A stretch of 64,000 nt of DNA from JAFDVL01 sp964631865 (GTDB lineage: Bacteria; Acidobacteriota; Blastocatellia; RBC074), in assembly GCA_964631865.1 (NCBI GenBank), contig CAZWAK010000007.1:23847-87846 (forward strand). The letters are read 5' to 3'. Below the pieces are notes generated by a model, which was not told where the DNA came from, did no database searches, and was given only the letters and a program-made list of their open reading frames with translations. Every line of letters begins with the position of its first letter. Position 1 is the first letter of the stretch. Both the position numbers and the translations under genes were made by a program. Below are positions 17,228-24,590 of this stretch, one piece after another.

Positions 17228-18115
17228 ATGACAGAATCAATGAAAATTTTGATGGCGTACGATGGCTCTGATTGCGCGCAGGCCGCGTTGGATGATTTAC
17301 GCTCGGCGGGCTTGCCCACCAAAGCGAATGTCAAAGTGGTGGCGATTTTGGAAACGTGGTTGCCGCCGCCGTCGGGCTGGGCACTGATGGAAGGCACGAG
17401 CAGAGCCAGTGAAGAATTGGATCGGTTGGCGCTGGCACAAGGTGCGGCGGTGTCCTTGCGCTCGATGTTTCCAGGCTGGGAGCTGACGGCGCAGGAAGAA
17501 ATCGGTTCTCCGGCCAGCGTCTTGCTGAAGATCGCAGATGATTGGAAGCCGGATTTGCTGGTCGTCGGTTCGCACAGTCGTTCCGCCGCCGGGCGCTTTT
17601 TTCTCGGCAGCGTTTCGCAAAAACTGGTTCACGAAGCGCATTGCTCAGTGCGTGTGGCGCGTGGGCGCGTGCAAGAGCCGGACACGCCGCTGCGCCTCCT
17701 CATCGGGGTAGACGGTTCCGCCGGTTCGCAAGCGGCAGTGAATGTCGTCGCACAGCGTAATTGGCCGACGAACACCGAAGTAAAGCTGGTGAACGCCACG
17801 TGGGCCGCGCCGCATTTGTTCGCTGAACCAGCCGCCTCAGCCGTGACGAAATGGTTAGCTGAAGAACACGCGCGCATCGAAACGAGCCTGCAAGAAGCAC
17901 AGGAAAAACTACAAGCCGCAGGTTTGCAGGTGACGCGGCTGACCCGACAAGAAGACCCGAAAACATTGCTCTGCGAAGAGGCGGAACGCTGGGGAGCAGA
18001 TTGTATTTTTGTGGGAGCCAAAGGCGTAGGCCGCTGGGAACGGCTGTTGATTGGCAGTGTGTCTTCCGCGGTGGCGGCGCGTGCGCATTGCTCGGTCGAG
18101 ATTGTGCGTCCGTAA
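17228..18115 (+). CDS. Tandem universal stress protein (two Usp domains)
   Basis: Two UspA folds are joined. Residues about 5-145 begin MKILMAYDGSDCAQAALDDL and end GSVSQKLVHEAHCSVRVARG; residues about 155-295 begin LRLLIGVDGSAGSQAAVNVV and end GSVSSAVAARAHCSVEIVRP. Both halves retain the ATP-binding G-x2-G-x9-G-S/T-type ending (VVGSHSRSAAGRFFLGS, FVGAKGVGRWERLLIGS). The ATG at 17228 follows GAGGGA by four bases; one at 17240 is also possible. Usp proteins act in the cytoplasm under starvation or redox stress. The gene stands alone and ends at a strong intrinsic terminator. Confidence 0.9.
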   Translation: MTESMKILMAYDGSDCAQAALDDLRSAGLPTKANVKVVAILETWLPPPSGWALMEGTSRASEELDRLALAQGAAVSLRSMFPGWELTAQEEIGSPASVLLKIADDWKPDLLVVGSHSRSAAGRFFLGSVSQKLVHEAHCSVRVARGRVQEPDTPLRLLIGVDGSAGSQAAVNVVAQRNWPTNTEVKLVNATWAAPHLFAEPAASAVTKWLAEEHARIETSLQEAQEKLQAAGLQVTRLTRQEDPKTLLCEEAERWGADCIFVGAKGVGRWERLLIGSVSSAVAARAHCSVEIVRP

Positions 18116-18129
18116 AGCGCGGGCAGATG

Positions 18130-18162
18130 TGGGGCAGGCTGAAAACCTGCCCCATATTTTTT
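18130..18162 (+). terminator. Intrinsic terminator of the universal stress gene
   Basis: TGGGGCAGG (18130-18138) pairs perfectly with CCTGCCCCA (18146-18154), followed by TATTTTTT. It starts 15 bp after the stop codon. The convergent gene at 18172 ends just beyond it and could use the opposite strand weakly. Confidence 0.9.
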
Positions 18163-18171
18163 CGGTGCGCT

Positions 18172-18594
18172 TTATTGCCAATGTTCACTGACGCCCGTGA
18201 TGCGGTTGATGCGCAGACGAAAGACAATGGTTTCCGCTTGTTCCTGCTTGATCTGAGACTCTACGGGCGTGAGGTGCGGCAACCGCTGGAACATCGCGCC
18301 GAGGATTTGTTCGCGCTCGTCTGCCTCGGTGATCTCTTCGTACTCGCCAAACACAATGACGCTCTTCCAGTTGTAATCATCCACGACCTCATCTACTTGC
18401 AGGCAAATCTGCGGTTGTGCCCGCATAGCACGAATTTTCAAACCGGGCAGCGAGTGCATATACAGGTCTTCGCCCGTGTACAAATAGTTGATCGGCAAAA
18501 CATACGGCTCCTGGTTGACGTTGCAACCCAAACGGCCTAACTGATGAGCTTGCAGTAAAGCCCGTGCATCTTCTTTTCCAAGCGGTTCAATCAT
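18172..18594 (-). CDS. Pyridoxamine-5'-phosphate-oxidase-type FMN split-barrel protein
   Basis: This 140-residue protein starts MIEPLGKEDARALLQAHQLG and continues RLGCNVNQEPYVLPINYLYT, the usual first strands of the flavin split-barrel family. LYMHSLPGLKIRAMRAQP and DYNWKSVIVFGEYEEI follow the same fold. Members include heme-binding, F420-binding and nitroimidazole-reductase-like proteins, so the cofactor and reaction cannot be fixed. The length matches small single-domain members. No signal peptide is visible. It is convergent with the universal stress gene, and the two are often found together in stress regulons, which is the only hint of role. Confidence 0.75.
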   Translation of the reverse strand: MIEPLGKEDARALLQAHQLGRLGCNVNQEPYVLPINYLYTGEDLYMHSLPGLKIRAMRAQPQICLQVDEVVDDYNWKSVIVFGEYEEITEADEREQILGAMFQRLPHLTPVESQIKQEQAETIVFRLRINRITGVSEHWQ

Positions 18595-18702
18595 AAGTGA
18601 AAATTCCTCTCCGGTTGGGATTCAGGCAAGCAGCGTACCGCTTTCGGGCCGGTACAGCCACTCTAAATCACGCTTTCTCTCGTCGCGCTCATAATTTTTT
18701 AT

Positions 18703-18730
18703 TTTGCCAAAAAAGCGATTGTGCTATTAT
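18703..18730 (+). promoter_or_regulatory. Extended -10 promoter
   Basis: TGCTATTAT at 18722-18730 is an extended -10 with five of six core matches. A weaker TTTGCC sits at 18703-18708, giving a 16-bp spacer. It points rightward into a structured untranslated region and then the gene at 19119, about 390 bases away. Confidence 0.55.
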
Positions 18731-18736
18731 CCCGCG

Positions 18737-18830
18737 CCGTAAGGAAGGTAGTAAATTCAGTCCTTAACCGCTGATTCTCAATCAGCGGTTCGAGAGCAGG
18801 TTTTTGCCCGAAAGATTCCTCACCTGCTTG
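18737..18830 (+). ncRNA. Candidate structured RNA or long 5' leader
   Basis: Right after the promoter come two hairpins. The first has an 11-bp perfect stem with a CTC loop (18766-18790). The second pairs AGCAGGT (18795-18801) with ACCTGCT (18822-18828). No open frame covers them. They resemble no RNA family I can name: the first hairpin has an anticodon-arm look, but there is no acceptor stem or D-arm, so a tRNA was rejected. It may be a small RNA or the start of a long leader for the coiled-coil gene at 19119. Confidence 0.35.
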
Positions 18831-18853
18831 GTAATCCGGTCCCCGAACTCCTT

Positions 18854-19087
18854 TCAGTGTTTCATAGCCCTGTGTCTTTCGCCTGGATTGGCAGGTTTTG
18901 TTCTTTTATAAATTGCTGGCACTTGATCATTCGTTGACCACACATACACATTATATTGGCTATCTTTTTTCCAAGTTAAGGAAACGGCTGACTCGAGAGT
19001 AGCATCTGACCGCCAGTCGCAATCTTCGGTAAAGTTCTTCACGACTTTGTTTTTCTGGTTCACTTGTTTGGTGTACGGCTTATTCAA
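18854..19087 (-). CDS. Doubtful small open frame
   Basis: A 77-codon minus-strand frame starting with TTG encodes a basic, soluble peptide (MNKPYTKQVNQKNKVVKNFT, later YNVYVWSTNDQVPAIYKRTK). It has no ribosome site and no recognisable domain, and it lies antisense to the presumed leader of the next gene. The stretch is more AT-rich than its neighbours, so it might be a recent acquisition or simply non-coding. I list it because the region is otherwise empty. Confidence 0.2.
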   Translation of the reverse strand: MNKPYTKQVNQKNKVVKNFTEDCDWRSDATLESAVSLTWKKDSQYNVYVWSTNDQVPAIYKRTKPANPGERHRAMKH

Positions 19088-19118
19088 CGATCAACTCAAT
19101 TGATAGGGAGACAACGCT

Positions 19119-19385
19119 ATGAGTGCAGCAATTCAGTTAGTCAATCCACAGGCCATCTATCCTGAAAGAACCGTCGCAGAGGTCGAGTCCATCACGGTCG
19201 GCTCGAACGAACAAAAGCTGCGGCGCGCGCTCGAATACATTCACGAACTGCAAGCGGAAAACCGCCTGCTCCACGCCGAATTGGCGCGCGCCGAGCGGGC
19301 CTTGACGCATCGCGACACGCTGCTGCGCAATGCGATTTTGCGCGAGCAGGAGTTACGGGCGGAGTTGGTCAAAGGAGTTTTTTAA
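19119..19385 (+). CDS. Small coiled-coil protein of unknown function
   Basis: This 88-residue protein has a good GGGAG site before the ATG. Residues about 29-85 are a continuous amphipathic helix rich in Leu, Glu, Arg and Ala at heptad spacing (LRRALEYIHELQAENRLLHA, then ELARAERALTHRDTLLRNAI), so it should form a coiled coil. It has no signal peptide or membrane segment. The N-terminal 28 residues are predicted flexible. The neighbouring PilZ gene is convergent, which gives no functional link. I do not recognise the family. Confidence 0.65.
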   Translation: MSAAIQLVNPQAIYPERTVAEVESITVGSNEQKLRRALEYIHELQAENRLLHAELARAERALTHRDTLLRNAILREQELRAELVKGVF

Positions 19386-19532
19386 GATTTCCGGGAAGTC
19401 CTCATAAGCCAGCGATGCTCCTCAACCCAGCCCCCTGCAATCGCTGCTCTTCAGGCCATTCTTCACGAAACTCTTGACCGGCAATCAGAAGCTTGCGGCT
19501 GACAAGCCGAAGCGAAGTGTATAAATGCGACG

Positions 19533-19567
19533 AGGCTCACCGATGAATGTGCTTCATCAATGAGCCT
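19533..19567. terminator. Possible bidirectional terminator hairpin
   Basis: AGGCTCA (19533-19539) and GATGAA (19542-19547) pair with TTCATC (19553-19558) and TGAGCCT (19561-19567) in one long stem with a five-base loop and a symmetric two-base bulge. It lies between two convergent genes. U-runs are lacking on either strand, so termination is only suggested. Confidence 0.35.
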
Positions 19568-19596
19568 GCGACGCGCCATCGCTTTGTGCTGCGGCT

Positions 19597-20280
19597 TCAG
19601 CGGACGGGTTTGACTTCCCATTGGGAAAGCGCAGATACCGCCATGCCCATCATCACCCAACGTTTGGGCGTGGTGAGAAAATGGATGCCCACGCGCCAGA
19701 ACCCTTCGGCTTGATGGGCGTATTTGACCACGCCTTCCACTTGAAATTGTCCTTCCAGTCCGTTGAGCCGGAGTAAATCGCCGACGCCGACCTGCCGGTT
19801 AAGCGAAACGCAAACGCCGCGCCGACTGACGTTCTCGGTGTAAACTTCGTCCGCAAATCCTTGTCCGAACCGATCCTTGCCCTCGACGGTCAGCTTCACG
19901 CCCAGCCGCACGCGGGTGTCGCGCAAACGGACGCCGGGCATGTCGTCCACCTCTCTTTCGACACTGCTTTTGTCAATGATCTCCTGCACTTTGGCCAGAT
20001 CGCTTTCCGCAATTTCCAGAAACCGCACGCCCACGCCCACTTCGCTCTGCACAAAACGCACCTGCGCTGTGGCTTGAATAAACGTGCGATCCGGTAAATT
20101 GAGTCGGAGATGCACCAACGCACCGGCTTGCAAGGGTAATTTGGTTGCAATGAAAACCCCTCCGATACTGAGGTTCGTCGCTTTGACCCGGTACGTTTCT
20201 CCCTGGCAAAACAAAGTTACGGGGTATCCTGTGTCCACGCGGCGATAGCGCCGTTTATCTGTGTAGTTTTCTTTGGTCAT
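19597..20280 (-). CDS. Tandem PilZ-domain protein
   Basis: PilZ domains bind cyclic di-GMP and pass the signal to motility, polysaccharide or transcription targets. In residues about 8-115 the N-terminal RRYRR supplies the RxxxR arginines and NLSIGGVFIAT the [DN]xSxxG motif. In residues about 118-220 a second, weaker copy has ENVSRRGVCVSL in place of the DxSxxG motif and a degenerate Arg motif, so the second domain may not bind ligand. No signal peptide or membrane segment is visible. The 227-residue length fits a free-standing receptor. The large polysaccharide cluster in this window is a plausible but unproven target. Confidence 0.8.
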   Translation of the reverse strand: MTKENYTDKRRYRRVDTGYPVTLFCQGETYRVKATNLSIGGVFIATKLPLQAGALVHLRLNLPDRTFIQATAQVRFVQSEVGVGVRFLEIAESDLAKVQEIIDKSSVEREVDDMPGVRLRDTRVRLGVKLTVEGKDRFGQGFADEVYTENVSRRGVCVSLNRQVGVGDLLRLNGLEGQFQVEGVVKYAHQAEGFWRVGIHFLTTPKRWVMMGMAVSALSQWEVKPVR

Positions 20281-20541
20281 GATCGGACTCCACTTTTTCT
20301 CGTAGTAATCTCAGGGGCACGGGGGCTGCCATCTGTCAGCTTCTTTGTACGCCGCTTTTGTTTTCCCGTTGTTTTAATCTGATGATGAAGCTGTAACGCC
20401 CTGGAAATCTCGCGCTCTCAGAAAGGCTGAGGCCGGGGCCGGAAGTGGTTCGATCAAAGCGTTGATCTGGTGATTTTTCAGAGACTTAAACCCTCCTTCA
20501 CTCGGCTCTAACACGGCTTGCCTAGACTTGGCGCGTTCGTT

Positions 20542-20618
20542 GGAAGCGGAACATCGTCCGCTTCCTTGTGCTGGAACAAGCCCGGTTGTCTTTGCGAGCT
20601 TCGGTCATCCGTTCCAGC
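20542..20618 (+). other. Two strong hairpins ahead of a micro-gene
   Basis: GGAAGCGGA (20542-20550) pairs perfectly with TCCGCTTCC (20557-20565), and GCTGGAAC (20570-20577) with GTTCCAGC (20611-20618). They lie 40-120 bases before the small membrane-protein gene at 20660 and may form a structured leader. Upstream, from 20281 to 20541, I see no gene. No known riboswitch consensus was recognised. Confidence 0.4.
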
Positions 20619-20659
20619 GATTCCTGGCTTGACGGGGCGGAAAACGCAAGGGGAGGCGT

Positions 20660-20827
20660 GTGACGGAGAAGGCGAACGAGAAGTCATCCCAGGAAAGGTC
20701 ATCGCGCCAGCTTGGGGGAGTTGAGCGGGACACGCACTACGGGGGCAAGCCGCATGAACCGGGCACCAGCATCATCACAATTTTGCTGCTTTTGCTGATA
20801 CAGGTTTGGAGGCGCAGGCAAAGTTAG
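20660..20827 (+). CDS. Micro membrane protein, 55 residues
   Basis: A GTG start follows AGGGGAGG by a few bases. The product has a charged, Ser/Glu/Arg-rich N-terminal 35 residues (TEKANEKSSQERSSRQLGG), then HEPGTSIITILLLLLIQVW, a single transmembrane helix, and ends RRRQS. The P-x-G-T followed by a Leu-rich helix and Trp recalls the tiny subunit IIa of ba3-type cytochrome oxidases, but no oxidase gene is present, so this is only a resemblance. The last codons overlap the rising arm of an intrinsic terminator. Too short for routine gene finders, it is supported by ribosome site, stop and terminator. Confidence 0.5.
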   Translation: MTEKANEKSSQERSSRQLGGVERDTHYGGKPHEPGTSIITILLLLLIQVWRRRQS

Positions 20828-20854
20828 GGGGAAATTGTCTGCGCCTTTTTTTTT
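20811..20854 (+). terminator. Strong intrinsic terminator
   Basis: GGCGCAG and CAA (20811-20821, one-base bulge) pair with TTG and CTGCGCC (20835-20845), followed by nine consecutive T (20846-20854). The stem starts inside the last codons of the 55-residue gene. A transcript from the left would end here, just before the next micro-gene. Confidence 0.85.
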
Positions 20855-20876
20855 GCTCGCAACACGGAAGGAGTTT

Positions 20877-20972
20877 ATGCGTCGAGATGTTTTAGCCTTT
20901 GGCTCTGTCAGCCTGCTGGTCTTTCTCTTATTGGTCGCTACGATCTGGTATTTGCTCCCGCCAGTTCGTTGA
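20877..20972 (+). CDS. Micro membrane protein, 31 residues
   Basis: ATG at 20877 is preceded by AAGGAG at ideal spacing. The peptide reads MRRDVLAFGSVSLLVFLLLV followed by ATIWYLLPPVR: an Arg-rich start and a single membrane-spanning helix. It lies 22 bp beyond a strong terminator, so it would need leaky read-through or its own promoter. The 3' end overlaps the antisense remnant of a SAH-hydrolase paralog. I do not recognise the family; a stand-alone helix of this kind could be a small regulatory subunit. Confidence 0.45.
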   Translation: MRRDVLAFGSVSLLVFLLLVATIWYLLPPVR

Positions 20973-21220
20973 ATCGCACCAAATCATCGCGCACCGTTGT
21001 CGCGTTGCAAGTCGTGAGAACCAGCTTTGCACCGCGCTCCAACAACGCCTCAAACAACAGCACCATTTTGCTTTCGAGATGCACGCTCCAGCCACACGCC
21101 CGTCAAATCGGGCATTGCCGCAATCGCACGTTGCGTGCGCGGCATGTGCAGGCGCATCCAAGCGAGGTCAGTGGCGCTGGCATGGACAAAGATGGGGAAG
21201 AGAATGAATTGCGATGCCAC
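20938..21220 (-). pseudogene. Adenosylhomocysteinase-paralog remnant with frameshift
   Basis: The minus strand reads WMRLHMPRTQRAIAAMPDLT in one frame. After a one-base shift near 21080-21090 another frame reads VHLESKMVLLFEALLERGAK, LVLTTCNATTVRDDL and a stop at 20938. The two pieces match the N-terminal substrate domain of S-adenosylhomocysteine hydrolases, where a His-Leu motif in the LH-x2-K/T region and TTCN precede the NAD domain. The rest of the protein is absent. The upstream end abuts the family 1 repeat, so a rearrangement there may have broken the gene. Confidence 0.5.
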
Positions 21221-21316
21221 GCGAAGCGTTTCTCAGTGCTGCGGCTTGACGTAGCTTTGGCATCGCTACGAAGACAAAAGCGACGTCGAGACCGTCGCAC
21301 TCCAAACGCTTCGCGT
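21219..21316. repeat. Dispersed hairpin repeat, family 1, copy B
   Basis: This copy has the same two arms as 10744-10835, extended outward by ACGCG/CGCGT, so the ends are perfect inverted repeats. The inner loop (about 21258-21276) is unrelated to that of copy A. It lies six bases past the stop codon of the second TonB-dependent receptor, in the position where a terminator would be expected. Confidence 0.85.
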
Positions 21317-21322
21317 GAACGA

Positions 21323-24300
21323 TCAAAACGTGAACTTCACCGCCAACTGCAATTGACGCGGGTCGCCCACGCCTTGCCGCAGGAAGCCGTCAAAATTGAA
21401 CAGCCCCGGCGTAATCAGCGGATTGATGAGGTTCCGGTTATTGAAGGTATTGAACATCTCGATGGTCGGAATCAGTGCGAAGCGTTCGCCGCCGAAACGG
21501 AACGGACGCGACACGCGCCAATCGAACGAGAAGAATTCGTTTTCCTTGCGCGTCGTGTTGCGGTTCGTCGCCGTCCGCGTGCCCGGCGTGATCGGTTGCG
21601 CGGAACGAGCCTGAATGCGCGTGTTCACCTGCAAACCGCCCCAGATTTCGCCGTAGAGCAGGAAGTTGAATTTGTGGCGAATGTCGCGGTCGGAGAGCGC
21701 GTAATCGAGGCGCAGATTGCGGATGTCGAACGAACGATCTGAGAACGGGTCGCGTTCGTTGGAGTCGTCGTCCAGGTCTTTCGACCACACGTAATTGCCG
21801 TCCAATTGAAAACCTCTGCTCAGCCGTTTGCGCACACCGATTGTGAAGCCACGATAGAGCGATTTGCCGACTGAACTTGTAATCGCCGTTTCATCCAGAT
21901 ACGGCGCGAAGATGCCTAGGCGTCCGTAGTTCAAAAAGCGCGTCAGCCGCACGCCTTTGGAATGCGTGAAGTCGAGATAGAGCGCCGTGTCCGTAGCAAT
22001 CTGTTGCTCAAACTGCACGTTCGTCGTGTAAATACGCGGGTTCGTGTAATCGCGGCTGAACGCGCGCACGCCTGAAAAACACGGGAACGGATTGGTGCCG
22101 AGCGAGCCGCTACAGGTTTGTGCCGTCGGCGTCAGCACGCCCGGCCACGTCGGCGCAGGCAAGCCGAACCCGATCAACTCTGTGTTGCGGAAGATGGTTT
22201 GTTGCTGCACGCCGTTCGTCGTGATCGAACCGACTTGCGACAACATATTTTGCCGCGCGTTGTAAATGCCCCACGAAGCGCGCAGCACCGATTTGCTGTT
22301 GTTTGCGAAATCCCACGCGAAGCCGATGCGCGGTTGGAACATCTTCCATTGATCGGGCAACGTGCCATCGGACGGGAAACGCGGATCGCGCAGGAACAAA
22401 CCGTACGCCGTTTTGGCAGGCTCAACCGTTGGGTTCGGCAAGACCTGTGCTTCCCAACGCAAACCGAACTGCCACGTGAAGCCGGGACGCCATTGCCATT
22501 TGTCCTGCACGAACGCCGCGAACTCATCGTTGTTGATGTCAGACGCACCGGCTGCATCAGTAGCGGGGCCGCTGGGGCCTGCGCCTTGCAAATACAACAG
22601 CAACGGGCCGCCTGTCGCCGTCGTTCCAGTTGGACAAGCGGCTGTCGCGGCGACATACGTTCCGTTCGAGCAGCCTTTGATGTTTGGCCCGAATCCTGCG
22701 CCCAGGCTCGCGGGCGAGGCATAACGTAAAAATCCGGTCACGCTGTCAAAGATGTAGCGCGCGGTGAAGAAGCCGCGAAAGACCTGTGTGTTGTTGCTGC
22801 GAATGTATTCGCCGCCGAATTTCAGGTTGTGTCCGCCCGCGATGATGGAGAAGCTGTCGCGCACCTGAAACCGCTGGAACAATTCATCAATGCCGGGTTG
22901 TATAAAGAACGGGCTGCCGAAACGAAACGTCGTGGCAAAGCCCATCGCCGTGTCCGCCGGGACGTTCGATTGCACGGCGCTGCGCGGACGATCTTCGCGC
23001 GAAAACGTCGCGTGAAATTCATTGAGCTTCGTGCTGGACAACGATGAGTACAGGTTCCAATTCAGCACATTGATTTTGCCCGGCCCTTCCGTGCCGTTCG
23101 CCGAATTGCCATACGTCGCCACATCGAAAGTTTCGTTGTCTTTGCGCGAGCGGCTGAAGTTGTATGAAAACGCAAAATCATTGGCATCGCTGAATTTCCA
23201 ATCCAGTTTGCCCAAAAACGCCGACGTATTGACCGGTTTTTTCAGCGGCAAGCCTTCGTCCTGTTGGCGCGTGGTTTTGAAAAAGTTGATGAGCGCGAGG
23301 CGTTGGCAATCGGCGCTGCTGTTGATGAGGGCTTCGTTGGCCTGAATCGTCGGAGCTTGAAGGCTGCACGGCGTGCCAATCGGCACACTCAAATTCGCGC
23401 GCGTGAAGTTGCCAGTGATTTGCTCGAACGCGCCGAAGAAAAACGCTTTGTCCTGCACCAGCGGGCCGCCCAGCGTGCCGCCGAATTGCTCACGGTGAAA
23501 ATCTTTGAGCGAATTGCCATCGGACGTTTTGGCCGTCATGTTTTCGTGGCGTTGGAAATGAAAGATCGTGCCGCGAAAATTATTCGTGCCGGATTTGGTG
23601 ATGACGTTCACGACACCGCCTGCGGTGCGTCCGAATTCAGCCGATGCGCCCGTCGCCACGACCTGAAATTCCTTGATCGCGTCGAGCGTGATGTCAATGG
23701 CCGCGCGCTGTCCGCCGACCTGTTCGCCGAAGAAGCCGTTGTTGTAATCGCCGCCGTCCAAACTGATGTTATTGAAGACGCCGCGTTGCCCGGCAAAATT
23801 GACGACATCGCCGTCCGGCCCTTGCGTGACGCTGACGCCGGGCGTCAGCGTGAGCATATCCAGAAACTTGCGCCCCAGCACTGGCGTGTTGGAGACCGCG
23901 ACTTCATTGAGCGTCGAACTGGATTCGGTTTTCACGGTGTCAATCGTCGGCGCACTGGTGATCGTGATGGTTTCTTCCACTGACGAAACTTTCATTTGCA
24001 ACGACAAACTGATCGTTTGTCCGACCGTTAACGAAAGGCTTTCCTGTCGCAGTTTGGCGTAGCCTTGCTTCGCTACTTGCAACTCGTAACGACCCGGTTG
24101 CAATTGCAAAAAAGCAAAGCGCCCTTCCGCATCTGAAACCAAAACTCTCGTCAAATTATTGTCCAGATTTTTGGCTTCAATATTCGCACCGGGCACGACT
24201 GCGCCGGCCTGATCGGTGACGGTTCCCTGAATAACGCCGGTCGTGCTTTGGGTTTGAGCGAAAGCGGGGAGAGAACATAAAAGCAATAATAAGAGGCTGA

Positions 24301-24325
24301 TGCCTCGTCGTAGATGACAAATCAT
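21323..24325 (-). CDS. Oar-like TonB-dependent outer-membrane receptor 2
   Basis: The ATG at 24325 is chosen because AAGGAG lies eight bases upstream and it starts the signal peptide MICHLRRGISLLLLLLCSLP with cleavage near AFAQ; the longer frame to 24409 lacks both. The order is a carboxypeptidase-regulatory-like domain (GTVTDQAGAVVPGANIEAKN), a plug with FNNISLDGGDYNNGFFGEQV and ASAEFGRTAGGVVNVITKSG, then a beta-barrel ending QLQLAVKFTF. It has about 1000 residues. It is distinct in sequence from the receptor at 10914, so the two probably import different ligands. There is no adjacent TonB or ExbBD gene. The hairpin repeat follows directly after the stop. Confidence 0.9.
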   Translation of the reverse strand: MICHLRRGISLLLLLLCSLPAFAQTQSTTGVIQGTVTDQAGAVVPGANIEAKNLDNNLTRVLVSDAEGRFAFLQLQPGRYELQVAKQGYAKLRQESLSLTVGQTISLSLQMKVSSVEETITITSAPTIDTVKTESSSTLNEVAVSNTPVLGRKFLDMLTLTPGVSVTQGPDGDVVNFAGQRGVFNNISLDGGDYNNGFFGEQVGGQRAAIDITLDAIKEFQVVATGASAEFGRTAGGVVNVITKSGTNNFRGTIFHFQRHENMTAKTSDGNSLKDFHREQFGGTLGGPLVQDKAFFFGAFEQITGNFTRANLSVPIGTPCSLQAPTIQANEALINSSADCQRLALINFFKTTRQQDEGLPLKKPVNTSAFLGKLDWKFSDANDFAFSYNFSRSRKDNETFDVATYGNSANGTEGPGKINVLNWNLYSSLSSTKLNEFHATFSREDRPRSAVQSNVPADTAMGFATTFRFGSPFFIQPGIDELFQRFQVRDSFSIIAGGHNLKFGGEYIRSNNTQVFRGFFTARYIFDSVTGFLRYASPASLGAGFGPNIKGCSNGTYVAATAACPTGTTATGGPLLLYLQGAGPSGPATDAAGASDINNDEFAAFVQDKWQWRPGFTWQFGLRWEAQVLPNPTVEPAKTAYGLFLRDPRFPSDGTLPDQWKMFQPRIGFAWDFANNSKSVLRASWGIYNARQNMLSQVGSITTNGVQQQTIFRNTELIGFGLPAPTWPGVLTPTAQTCSGSLGTNPFPCFSGVRAFSRDYTNPRIYTTNVQFEQQIATDTALYLDFTHSKGVRLTRFLNYGRLGIFAPYLDETAITSSVGKSLYRGFTIGVRKRLSRGFQLDGNYVWSKDLDDDSNERDPFSDRSFDIRNLRLDYALSDRDIRHKFNFLLYGEIWGGLQVNTRIQARSAQPITPGTRTATNRNTTRKENEFFSFDWRVSRPFRFGGERFALIPTIEMFNTFNNRNLINPLITPGLFNFDGFLRQGVGDPRQLQLAVKFTF

Positions 24326-24510
24326 TGGCGTGCTCCTTCTCGAAAAAAATAACCTGTGTCTCAAGTTTCTTGTGACCGCATTTGATGGCTGGCGATTGTA
24401 TGAAGCCATCCCGCATTCGGCAAGGGCTGGGAAAGATTTTTGCGCAAATCAAATCCATGTTAGCGCGAGGTTAAGCGGAGCCAATATTAACAGGGGTTTG
24501 CTGCATCATT

Positions 24511-24539
24511 TTGACAATGTGAGCGAGGATGGCCACAAT
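24511..24539 (+). promoter_or_regulatory. Possible promoter of the DDAH gene
   Basis: A perfect TTGACA (24511-24516) is followed after 17 bp by CACAAT (24534-24539), four of six. It points to the gene starting at 24591. The rest of the gap back to 24326 shows no gene. Confidence 0.45.
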
Positions 24540-24590
24540 GCAGGCGCGTCGTTTTTCTTCGTCAAAATGTTCCGAAACTGAGGAGGTCTT

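Noticed and set aside
18766..18790. Anticodon-arm-like hairpin with CTC loop, possible tRNA-Glu
   Set aside because: There is no acceptor stem, D-arm or T-arm at the right distances, and no CCA end.
24326..24409. Longer start for TonB receptor 2
   Set aside because: The extension lacks a ribosome site and would bury the signal peptide; ATG 24325 has AAGGAG.
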